From contig CAOPQH010000019.1 of assembly GCA_948505485.1 (NCBI GenBank), positions 1 to 17,859 on the forward strand: a DNA stretch of 17,859 nt, in the 5' to 3' direction. The notes under the pieces were generated by a model, which searched no databases, had not been told where the DNA came from, and saw only the letters and a program-made list of their open reading frames with translations. The DNA comes from an uncultured Clostridia bacterium. GTDB taxonomy: Bacteria; Bacillota; Clostridia; TANB77; CAG-508. A program made the position numbers and the translations under genes. This document shows, one piece after another, positions 8,141-14,090 of this stretch; within the stretch, counting starts at the first letter, position 1, and each line of letters begins with the position of its first letter.

Positions 8141-8168
8141 TTGACAAAAAAGTAATACTATTTATGCT
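8141..8168 (+). promoter_or_regulatory. Predicted sigma-A promoter of the small peptide gene
   Basis: TTGACA (8141-8146) is a perfect -35, followed by 16 bases and TATGCT (8163-8168). Transcription would start near 8175, giving a leader of about 42 bases before the peptide start codon. Confidence 0.7.
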
Positions 8169-8180
8169 ATTATTTTATTG

Positions 8181-8206
8181 CCTTTCTCCAAAAGGTAGAA
8201 AGGAGG
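8181..8206 (+). promoter_or_regulatory. Leader hairpin overlapping a strong ribosome-binding site
   Basis: CCTTTCTCC (8181-8189) can pair with GGTAGAAAGG (8194-8203), leaving a single U bulge and an AAAA loop. The 3' arm contains the first half of the SD AAAGGAGG (8199-8206), which ends 10 bases before the ATG. The hairpin would partly hide the ribosome-binding site at the extreme 5' end of the mRNA, a device known from type I toxin messages. Confidence 0.6.
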
Positions 8207-8229
8207 TACATAAATTATGCAATACCTTA
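8206..8229 (+). repeat. Direct repeat copy 1, spanning the peptide start codon
   Basis: This copy begins at the last G of the SD, covers the ATG and ends in codon 5. Shared blocks with copy 2 (8333-8357) are GTACATAAA, ATGCA and ACCTTA, in that order. Over 25 aligned columns 21 are identical, with three mismatches and one gap. Confidence 0.8.
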
Positions 8230-8288
8230 TAAAAGTATTGAGTCTTATTATTGTTTATTTAATTATAAATGATAAAAATGATCAATAA
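8217..8288 (+). CDS. 23-residue hydrophobic peptide, candidate Fst-like type I toxin
   Basis: A small ORF starts with ATG behind the strong SD AAAGGAGG and ends with TAA five bases before the terminator stem. The peptide starts MQYLIKVLS, continues as a run of Leu, Ile, Val and Tyr that could form one transmembrane helix (about residues 3-17), and ends in the charged tail NDKNDQ. Size, single helix and charged C-terminus resemble Fst/Ldr-type toxins, which damage the membrane when overproduced, but I see no clear residue-by-residue match to a known family. It has its own promoter and terminator, opposite in strand to all close neighbours. A convergent promoter predicts an antisense-type RNA. 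The alternative is a non-coding RNA with a fortuitous ORF; the well-placed SD argues against that. Confidence 0.65.
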   Translation: MQYLIKVLSLIIVYLIINDKNDQ

Positions 8289-8292
8289 ACGA

Positions 8293-8329
8293 AAAAAAGA
8301 CTAGGAACTGGACTTTCCTAGTCTTTTTT
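8293..8329. terminator. Shared bidirectional terminator of the peptide mRNA and the convergent small RNA
   Basis: Arms 8293-8307 and 8315-8329 are perfect over 15 bp (core GACTAGGAA), with a 7-base loop CTGGACT. Six or more A and T residues flank the two sides, so it is a textbook intrinsic terminator on both strands. The plus-strand loop begins CUGG, which fits the YUNR U-turn consensus seen in loops that start sense-antisense pairing. Confidence 0.88.
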
Positions 8330-8332
8330 ATC

Positions 8333-8357
8333 GTACATAAAATAATGCATAACCTTA
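8333..8357 (-). repeat. Direct repeat copy 2, encoding the 5' end of the small RNA
   Basis: Diverged copy of 8206-8229 in the same orientation on the DNA (blocks GTACATAAA, ATGCA, ACCTTA). Because this copy is transcribed from the minus strand, its RNA is complementary to the copy in the peptide mRNA. Confidence 0.8.
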
Positions 8358-8365
8358 CTATAATT

Positions 8366-8394
8366 AGTATATTATATTTATTTTGTTTTGTCAA
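8366..8394 (-). promoter_or_regulatory. Strong sigma-A promoter of the convergent small RNA
   Basis: TTGACA (8394-8389), a 17-base spacer and TATACT (8371-8366) form a near-consensus promoter on the minus strand, stronger than the opposing peptide promoter. An antitoxin RNA needs to exceed its target, which fits. It could also feed priA if both downstream hairpins were read through. Confidence 0.78.
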
Positions 8395-8462
8395 ATATTA
8401 TAAATATTTTTCATCGCAGTATTCGACTTTATTTTTGTATATTTGTTTTCAATTATTATATA

Positions 8463-9017
8463 TTATAATCTTTCCTCGTTTTTTATAATAGTCATTATTA
8501 TTTGAACAGTTTTTTCAAAGTTGTCATTTTTTATTACATAATCATAATCTTTTATTTTTGATTCTTCATAATATAGTCTACTTAATCTTAATTGGATATT
8601 TTCTTCTAAATCTCCTCTATTTTCTAATCTTTTTCTTAATTCTGACTCTTCTACTTTTAAAAATATTGTTATTATTTTTACATCATTTTTTAAAAGCTTT
8701 ACTAAATTTTCTGTACCATTTACTTCTATGTCTTTTACTATTATCTTTCCTTCTTCTATTTTTTCATTTAATATCTTCTTTGATGTTCCATAATAGTTAT
8801 CATGATGTAAATCATACTCGTAAAATTCATTATTTTTAATTTTATTCTCAAATTCTTCTTTAGTTACAAAATGATATTGAACTCCTTCTTGTTCATCTTC
8901 TCTTGGCTTTCTTGAAGTAATAGAAGGCATTGTTGTTACATTATCCATTCTTTTTATTAATTCTTTTTTTATTGTGTCTTTTCCTGCTCCAGATACTCCT
9001 GATAATATTACTAACAT
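8463..9017 (-). CDS. gmk: Guanylate kinase
   Basis: The 184-residue enzyme converts GMP to GDP with ATP. The P-loop is GVSGAGKDT (7-15, K13), followed by ITSRKPREDEQEGVQYHFV, which contains the GMP-binding arginines, and NYYGTSK. The region after it reads VKDIEVNGTENL where most family members have a VLLEIDVQGA-type strand, so this copy is somewhat diverged. The ATG follows an AGGAGG SD. It lies downstream of rpoZ, the reverse of the usual gmk-rpoZ order. No convincing terminator is seen directly after it; the nearest are the hairpins in the toxin-antitoxin region. Confidence 0.92.
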   Translation of the reverse strand: MLVILSGVSGAGKDTIKKELIKRMDNVTTMPSITSRKPREDEQEGVQYHFVTKEEFENKIKNNEFYEYDLHHDNYYGTSKKILNEKIEEGKIIVKDIEVNGTENLVKLLKNDVKIITIFLKVEESELRKRLENRGDLEENIQLRLSRLYYEESKIKDYDYVIKNDNFEKTVQIIMTIIKNEERL

Positions 9018-9046
9018 TTTAATCCTCCTGGCTATTCATTGGTACT

Positions 9047-9262
9047 TTATTTTTGAACATCTTTGTTTTCTTCTTTTACTATTTCTACTTTTCCTTCTGC
9101 TATTTCGTTTGCTGCAAGTGTTACAGGAGATTCCTCATCTACATCTGTTAAAGTTTCATCTCCATTTGCTATTTGTCTTGCTCTTTTTGACGTTGCAATA
9201 ACTAATTCATACCTATTTTTTGCTTTTTTTAGTAATTCTGTTACACTTGGTTTTACCATCAT
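9047..9262 (-). CDS. rpoZ: DNA-directed RNA polymerase omega subunit
   Basis: The 71-residue protein begins MMVKPSVTELLKKAKNRYEL and contains VIATSKRARQIA, the conserved omega helix that clamps the beta-prime C-terminus. An acidic TDVDEESPVTLAANEIAEGKV tail-region motif follows, typical of Bacillota omega. Omega assists assembly and stability of RNA polymerase. AAGGAGG nine bases upstream supports the first of two adjacent ATG codons. It lies 14 bases after remA and 29 before gmk in one operon. Confidence 0.93.
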   Translation of the reverse strand: MMVKPSVTELLKKAKNRYELVIATSKRARQIANGDETLTDVDEESPVTLAANEIAEGKVEIVKEENKDVQK

Positions 9263-9276
9263 AATTAAATTCCTCC

Positions 9277-9531
9277 TTAATTTTCTTCTTGGTTTATATT
9301 TTTGTCTACTCTTGTAGCTATTGTCTCTGGCTGTACTGCAGATAATACTATATTACCTGAATCCATTACTAAAACTGCTCTTGTTCTTCTACCACATGTT
9401 GCATCTATCGCAGTTTTATTATCCTTTGCTTCTTGAATCATTCTTTTTATTGGCGCTGATTCTGTATTTACAATTGCAATAATTCTATTTGCAGATACTA
9501 TGTTACCAAAACCTATATTTACTAATTGCAT
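9277..9531 (-). CDS. remA: RemA/DUF370 family regulator
   Basis: The 84-residue protein begins MQLVNIGFGNIVSANRIIAI and contains ATCGRRTRAVLVMDSGN and VLSAVQPETIATR, all hallmark DUF370 motifs. In B. subtilis RemA is a DNA-binding activator of biofilm matrix and osmoprotection genes and forms ring-shaped oligomers; the arginines of the GRRTRAV stretch are important for DNA binding there. In this genome the targets are unknown. It lies between yicC and rpoZ with 13-14 base gaps, the conserved Bacillota position. Confidence 0.94.
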   Translation of the reverse strand: MQLVNIGFGNIVSANRIIAIVNTESAPIKRMIQEAKDNKTAIDATCGRRTRAVLVMDSGNIVLSAVQPETIATRVDKNINQEEN

Positions 9532-9544
9532 AAAAACTTCCTTT

Positions 9545-10426
9545 CTATTCTATATTTTGTATTTGTTCTCTTATGTCTTCTAATTCTGTTTTAATATCAA
9601 TTACTCTATTAGTTATTTCCAAGTTATTTGATTTTGATCCAATTGTATTTGTTTCTCTGTTCATTTCTTGTATTATAAAATCTAGTTTTTTTCCAATTGC
9701 AGAATCTGTAGAAAGCATTTTTCTAAATTGATCTACATGACTTTTTAGTCTTGTTATTTCTTCTTCTACTGAACATTTATCTGCATATATTACAACTTCT
9801 TGTGCTAATCTGTTTTTATCTATTTCTACATTGGTTGTTTTTAATAATTCTTTTATTCGTTCCTCTAATTTTACTACATATTCTTCAATAAGTCTAGTAG
9901 AAAGTTTAGAAATTTCTAAAATTTTAGTTTCTACATTATTAATTCTATTTAATAAATCTTCTGATATTTTCTCTCCTTCGATTTTTCTCATACTATATAG
10001 ACTATCAACCGCTTCATTTACTACATCAACTAATTCTTCTTCTATTGTTTGATCCTCTGTAACATTTTTTACATTTAATACATCTGGAAATTTAGATATA
10101 TCAGTTACTTCTATATTAGATAATATTTTTTCTTCTTTTGCTAATTCTTTTAAGTTATTTATATATAATTTTGCCAGTTCCTTATTTATTTTTATTTGTT
10201 TACCAGTTTCACTATTATTTTCAAATGTTATAAAAACATCTACTTTTCCTCTTTTTATTTTTGAAGTAATGCATTTTTTTACAACTTCTTCTAAATAGCT
10301 AATACTTCTTGGCATTTTTATATTTACATCATTATATCTGTGATTTACTGACTTTATTTCAATTTGATACTCTCTTCCTTCTTTACTTAAGGTACTTCTT
10401 CCAAAACCTGTCATACTTTTTATCAT
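9545..10426 (-). CDS. yicC: YicC/YloC family endoribonuclease
   Basis: The 293-residue protein starts MIKSMTGFGRSTLSKEGREY, the family's characteristic opening, then IEIKSVNHRYNDVNIKMPR. The C-terminal DUF1732 part includes EEITRLKSHVDQFRKML and KLDFIIQEMNRETNTIGSK. Members in E. coli and B. subtilis have endoribonuclease activity on small RNA or mRNA. Its ATG is one base beyond the stop codon of the upstream membrane-protein gene, which points to translational coupling. It directly precedes remA, the standard order. Confidence 0.94.
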   Translation of the reverse strand: MIKSMTGFGRSTLSKEGREYQIEIKSVNHRYNDVNIKMPRSISYLEEVVKKCITSKIKRGKVDVFITFENNSETGKQIKINKELAKLYINNLKELAKEEKILSNIEVTDISKFPDVLNVKNVTEDQTIEEELVDVVNEAVDSLYSMRKIEGEKISEDLLNRINNVETKILEISKLSTRLIEEYVVKLEERIKELLKTTNVEIDKNRLAQEVVIYADKCSVEEEITRLKSHVDQFRKMLSTDSAIGKKLDFIIQEMNRETNTIGSKSNNLEITNRVIDIKTELEDIREQIQNIE

Positions 10427-10427
10427 A

Positions 10428-10904
10428 TTATTTTCCTCTTTTCTTTTTAGTTGCTTCTTTTTTTGTTGGCTCTTCTTTTTTTACTATTTCTGATATGTCA
10501 CTAAGACTGTTTAAATAATTTTTTCTTTCTTTTGTATAAATTATAATGTCTTTTAGAACATAATATATTGCAAAACAATATGATGAAGTTAAAATATAAT
10601 ATTTAAAATAAAAATTAAATATAGTTGTTACATGAATTGCTGACAATGTATGACTTGCTAAAACCAAACATTCTATTCCTATTAATGCTAATTTTCCACT
10701 TTCTTTTTTATATGCAGTTTCAAATAATATTATTGTAATTCCTAATAAAATCATCGAAAAAACTTTAAGGTCAATTTTAAATATATCTAACTCAATATTT
10801 GCATATCCTAAATTAATAAATATATAATATATCATAACTGATATGGCCATACATATATTAGTAAACAATTCTTTATTAATTTGTATATTTTTTTCTTCCT
10901 CCAT
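10428..10904 (-). CDS. Hypothetical four-helix membrane protein
   Basis: This 158-residue protein has four predicted transmembrane segments: about 17-38 (CMAISVMIYYIFINLGY), 46-66 (VFSMILLGITIILFE), 73-95 (LALIGIECLVLASHTLSAIH) and 100-122. A strongly basic C-terminal tail (KKEEPTKKEATKKKRGK) would lie in the cytoplasm. I recognise no family motif or catalytic residues. It is tightly packed between rsmE (8 bases) and yicC (1 base), so it is translated within the operon and is a real gene. A basic tail of this kind can contact nucleic acid or acidic membrane surfaces, but that is speculation. Confidence 0.85.
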   Translation of the reverse strand: MEEEKNIQINKELFTNICMAISVMIYYIFINLGYANIELDIFKIDLKVFSMILLGITIILFETAYKKESGKLALIGIECLVLASHTLSAIHVTTIFNFYFKYYILTSSYCFAIYYVLKDIIIYTKERKNYLNSLSDISEIVKKEEPTKKEATKKKRGK

Positions 10905-10912
10905 ATTTCCTC

Positions 10913-11659
10913 CTATTTTTCTAATTCATACATTATTATGCTAATTATATTAAGTGCAACTGTTTCTGTTCTTAAAATTCTTTCTCCCAAAGTAATAATC
11001 TTAGCACCTGATTTCTTTAATAATTCTATTTCTTCGTTTTCTATTCCTCCCTCTGGGCCTATTACTACTGCAATTTTTATATTATCATTAGATTTATTTA
11101 TTTTCTTTAACTCTTGTTTTAACTTATTTTCTTTTTCATTTTCATAAGCTACTAATACTATATCATATTCGGAAAAACTTTCACATATATTTTTAATATT
11201 TTTTACGTTATTTATTTTGGGAATTACATTACGACCAGATTGTTTTGCTGCTCCTTCTGATATTTTTTGCCATCTTTGTATTTTCTTTTTTTCATCTTTT
11301 TGATTTATTTTCACTATGCATCTTTTCATTGCAACTGGTGTTATTTCTGATACACCTAGCTCTACACTTTTTTGTATTATTAGCTCCATTTTATCTGCTT
11401 TAGGCAATCCTTGAAATATACTTACGTATACATTTGCCTCAGTTTTCGTATTTATATTTTCAAATATTTTTACCTTTATTTGTTTATCATTAATGTCTAC
11501 AATATTTGTTTTAAAACTTTCTCCACTTTCTTGATTGCAAATTTCTATTTCATCACCTATATCTTTTCTTAATACATTTTTTATATGTTTAACATCTTCA
11601 TTTGTTATTGTTATAATATCATTATTTATTTGTTCATTTTTTACAAAAAATCTTGGCAT
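10913..11659 (-). CDS. rsmE: 16S rRNA (uracil-1498-N3)-methyltransferase
   Basis: This 248-residue SPOUT-family enzyme begins MPRFFVKNEQ with an N-terminal PUA-like domain. The C-terminal knotted domain carries VVIGPEGGIENEEIELLKKSG and LGERILRTETVAL, the signature of RsmE. It methylates U1498 of 16S rRNA using S-adenosylmethionine. The motif QGLPKADKMELIIQKSVELG is also conserved. AGGAG five bases before the ATG is the SD. It is the first gene of the run rsmE to gmk, and a promoter is visible just upstream. In many clostridia prmA precedes rsmE; here the upstream neighbour is divergent. Confidence 0.95.
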   Translation of the reverse strand: MPRFFVKNEQINNDIITITNEDVKHIKNVLRKDIGDEIEICNQESGESFKTNIVDINDKQIKVKIFENINTKTEANVYVSIFQGLPKADKMELIIQKSVELGVSEITPVAMKRCIVKINQKDEKKKIQRWQKISEGAAKQSGRNVIPKINNVKNIKNICESFSEYDIVLVAYENEKENKLKQELKKINKSNDNIKIAVVIGPEGGIENEEIELLKKSGAKIITLGERILRTETVALNIISIIMYELEK

Positions 11660-11688
11660 AATTACTCCTATATATTTTTAATAGTTTC

Positions 11689-11717
11689 ATTATAACATTT
11701 TTTACAAATTCTTTCCA
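11689..11717 (-). promoter_or_regulatory. Predicted promoter of the rsmE-gmk operon
   Basis: On the minus strand TGGAAA (11717-11712) is followed by 17 bases and TATAAT (11694-11689), preceded by TGT as an extended -10. The start site would lie about 23 bases before the rsmE ATG. Confidence 0.65.
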
Positions 11718-11723
11718 TATATA

Positions 11724-11752
11724 TTGAAAAATTTTTTTTGCTGATGTACAAT
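11724..11752 (+). promoter_or_regulatory. Predicted promoter of the secreted transglutaminase-like protein
   Basis: TTGAAA (11724-11729), a 17-base spacer and TACAAT (11747-11752) match sigma-A boxes closely. It is divergent from the rsmE promoter with only 6 bases between the two -35 boxes, so the two units could share regulators. Confidence 0.7.
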
Positions 11753-11783
11753 ATTTTTATAAAATTTAAAAGGGGGAATTTTA

Positions 11784-13772
11784 GTGAAATTAAAAAAGAA
11801 ATTATTTTTATCATTTCTTTTTGCTTCTGCTTTAATCATTACAACTGCATTTACAAATGTAAATGCAACAAATACAACTACAAATAACTATGTAAAAGCC
11901 ACAACAGAAACAAAAAAAGCTTCTAGTAAAATTGATATTTCAAAAGATTTTAATTATTATATAAGTCTTAATAATTATACTTTTGAATATACCGGAAAGG
12001 AAATAAAGCCCAAAGTAACTTTATATAAATCAAATTCTACAGGTAGCCCTACAAAATTAAAACAAAATACTGATTATAAAGTTTCTTATAAAAACAATAC
12101 TGAAATTGGCTATGCACAAATTACTGTAACTGGTATTGGCAAATACAAGGGAACTAAAACAACTGGTTTCAATATTTGTAAATATGATTTGTCTAAAGCA
12201 AAAATATCTACAATACCAAATCAAGAGTATAATGGAAAAATTATTAAACCTAAAATTACTAAAATTAAATATGGTAATAAAACTTTAAAACAAGATGTTG
12301 ATTACAGAATATACTATCCTTCATATCAAAAAGCTACGCCAATTGGTACAATATATATGTCTATTGGTGGAATAGGAGACTTTGGTGGAAACAAAACAGT
12401 AACATTTGATGTAGTACCTACCAAAGTAAAAAATGTTAATGCCACAATGAAAGCTAATGGATTTAATATTTCTTGGGATAAAGTAAAAAACTGTGATTTT
12501 GATGGTTATACAATATTTAGAACAACCTCAACAACAAAAAATTTACAATATAAAGAATTAGCAAATGTAAGTACAAAACAAACTACATATCTAGATACTA
12601 CTCCTGTAACAACTGGAAAAACATATTACTATAAGGTTTGTACTTATAAAACTATAAATGGTAGAAAATATTATAGTTTAGATTCAAATATAGTAAAAGA
12701 AGTATTTGCACAAGGTGTAACATTTACTGTAAAAAGCAATAATGATAGTGCTTACTTAAAATGGAATAAAGTAAATGGTGCAGATATGTATCAAATCTTT
12801 AGATCTACAAGTAAAAACGGTGAATATAAAAAAATTAAAAGTAAATCTAGTAATAAAAAATGCAGTTATACAGATACTAATATAAAACCTTTTACTACTT
12901 ACTATTACAAGATTAGATGTTATGCTAAAACTTCTTCTGGAAAAATATATAGTAAATTTACTACTATTGAGGTTAAAACACCTGTTGCAAAAACCAAATT
13001 AAGAAAAGCAAAATATACTGGAAAATCTATAATATTAAATTGGGATAAAGTTTCTAAAATAAAAGGATATAAAATTTATAGAGCTACATCATTAAACGGA
13101 AAATATGGTAAACTTGCAACAGTATCTTCTAAAAAGACTTCATATAAAGACAAAAAATTAAGTCAAGGTAAAGTTTATTATTATAAAATTAGAGCATATA
13201 AAATTAGAAGTGGAAAAGAATTACAGGGTCAATATTCAGATATAAAATATGCTATAACAGGTACTAGAACTCAACAAATGAATAAAACTAAATTAATACC
13301 AGATAAAGAATTTAAAAAATCTGCATTTAAATCTTATTATAAAGATTACGAAAAACTTATTAAAAAGAATACCAACTCTAAAATGTCTACACTAAAAAAA
13401 GTTAAAACTATGTATAAATATCTAGTAAATCATTTATATCATAAAGATGGTTATCACTGTAAAAATTTTGCAGCTACTTTTGCTAGTATGTGTAGAGTAA
13501 TTGGATTAGATGCATATTGTGCTACAGGAGAAACTAGAGCTTCTGGAGGTGGATATACAGCACATACTTGGACAATAGTAAATATAAATGGAACAGAATA
13601 TATATTTGACGCATCGTTAGAAAGACACAATTCTGATAGAAAGAAAAATAAAAAGACTGTAGACTATAAATATTTCTTTAAAACTTATGGTGAACTTCCA
13701 GGAGTATATAAATTCCAAGGATATGACAACTGGTTCCCATTCTTTATGGTTAGTAAAAGTAATTTAAAATAA
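11784..13772 (+). CDS. Secreted multidomain protein with Fn3-like repeats and transglutaminase-like domain
   Basis: The 662-residue protein starts at GTG behind AAAAGGGGG. Residues 1-28 are a signal peptide (basic MKLKKK, hydrophobic core, cleavage after NVNA). Two beta-rich repeats follow, about 57-131 and 132-211; the first has the YTGKEIKPKV, TDYKVSYKNN and GKYKGT pattern common in clostridial surface proteins. Three fibronectin type III-like domains lie at about 213-308, 310-402 and 405-492, each with a GY/MY-I-FR/YR strand and a TYYYK or VYYYK strand. The C-terminal domain (about 525-645) is transglutaminase-like with the triad C559 (YHCKNFA), H594 (AHTW) and D609 (FDAS). It may crosslink or cleave surface or host proteins; the chemistry cannot be told from sequence. 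No LPXTG, SLH or lysine-motif anchor is visible. Confidence 0.9.
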   Translation: MKLKKKLFLSFLFASALIITTAFTNVNATNTTTNNYVKATTETKKASSKIDISKDFNYYISLNNYTFEYTGKEIKPKVTLYKSNSTGSPTKLKQNTDYKVSYKNNTEIGYAQITVTGIGKYKGTKTTGFNICKYDLSKAKISTIPNQEYNGKIIKPKITKIKYGNKTLKQDVDYRIYYPSYQKATPIGTIYMSIGGIGDFGGNKTVTFDVVPTKVKNVNATMKANGFNISWDKVKNCDFDGYTIFRTTSTTKNLQYKELANVSTKQTTYLDTTPVTTGKTYYYKVCTYKTINGRKYYSLDSNIVKEVFAQGVTFTVKSNNDSAYLKWNKVNGADMYQIFRSTSKNGEYKKIKSKSSNKKCSYTDTNIKPFTTYYYKIRCYAKTSSGKIYSKFTTIEVKTPVAKTKLRKAKYTGKSIILNWDKVSKIKGYKIYRATSLNGKYGKLATVSSKKTSYKDKKLSQGKVYYYKIRAYKIRSGKELQGQYSDIKYAITGTRTQQMNKTKLIPDKEFKKSAFKSYYKDYEKLIKKNTNSKMSTLKKVKTMYKYLVNHLYHKDGYHCKNFAATFASMCRVIGLDAYCATGETRASGGGYTAHTWTIVNINGTEYIFDASLERHNSDRKKNKKTVDYKYFFKTYGELPGVYKFQGYDNWFPFFMVSKSNLK

Positions 13773-13774
13773 TA

Positions 13775-13843
13775 GAACAAATCGGAAAGCCCTAACATTA
13801 GCATAATTTTAACTTTTCTCTTTGGCTTTCCGTTAATTTGTTC
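13775..13843. terminator. Imperfect long stem-loop after the secreted protein gene
   Basis: GAACAAATCGGAAAGCC (13775-13791) pairs with 13824-13843 (GGCTTTCCG, TTA bulge, ATTTGTTC) around a 32-base loop. It begins two bases after the stop codon. No U run follows, so it may be a processing or stabilising stem or a weak terminator. Confidence 0.4.
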
Positions 13844-13849
13844 GTGTGC

Positions 13850-13928
13850 GAAATTTTTGTTAAAAAATTTCTGTACAATGTATTTTTATATATTAGAAAG
13901 TCAGCATGACTTTCCTAATATATAAAAA
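13850..13928. repeat. Two further palindromes in the convergent intergenic region
   Basis: 13850-13858 and 13863-13871 form a 9-bp AT-only stem (GAAATTTTT). 13883-13903 and 13907-13928 form a stem of 21 pairs with one bulged base and a 3-base loop GCA (inner arm AAAGTCA/TGACTTT). Neither is followed by a U run, so intrinsic termination is unlikely for both. Confidence 0.6.
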
Positions 13929-13934
13929 TTATAA

Positions 13935-14079
13935 AGCATAATAATGTTAATTTTAAAAAGCTCCGTTCTCCAAGGCGCTTAATAAAGCAAATATTCATAG
14001 TGTTAGTTACACACTATATTTGTTTATAATAAATAACGGCTAATAGTCGAACTCGTTTTTAAAATTAAATTATTATGCT
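13935..14079. repeat. 145-bp palindromic element downstream of rfbB
   Basis: The ends, 13935-13959 and 14056-14079, are inverted repeats of 24 pairs with one extra base (outer AGCATAATAAT, inner TTAATTTTAAAAA). Between them lies a second hairpin: CAAATAT plus AGTGT near 13988-14004 pairs with ACACT and ATATTTG. The interior also has a short GC-richer stretch around 13960-13980. The form is that of a small non-autonomous repeat element or a structured RNA in the rfbB 3' region. No target duplication is evident. Confidence 0.6.
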
Positions 14080-14090
14080 TTTATTAATAT

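Larger units (their letters stand above)
8293..8359 (-). ncRNA. Predicted antisense-type small RNA (RNA II-like antitoxin)
   Basis: The promoter at 8394-8366 predicts a transcript starting near 8359 and ending at the shared terminator, about 67 bases. Its first 27 bases contain the complement of repeat copy 2, so they can pair in trans with the toxin mRNA from the SD across the start codon. Its 3' hairpin is complementary to the mRNA terminator. Both interaction regions and the length match RNA II of the enterococcal pAD1 par system. No protein is encoded. The RNA is predicted from sequence only. Confidence 0.6.

Noticed and set aside
13883..13928. The long hairpin as a terminator of the secreted protein gene or rfbB
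   Set aside because: Neither strand has a U run after the stem; it is listed as a palindrome only.
13935..14079. The palindromic element as a complete transposon remnant with a target duplication
   Set aside because: The flanks beyond the inverted ends show no matching direct repeat, and there is no trace of a transposase frame inside.
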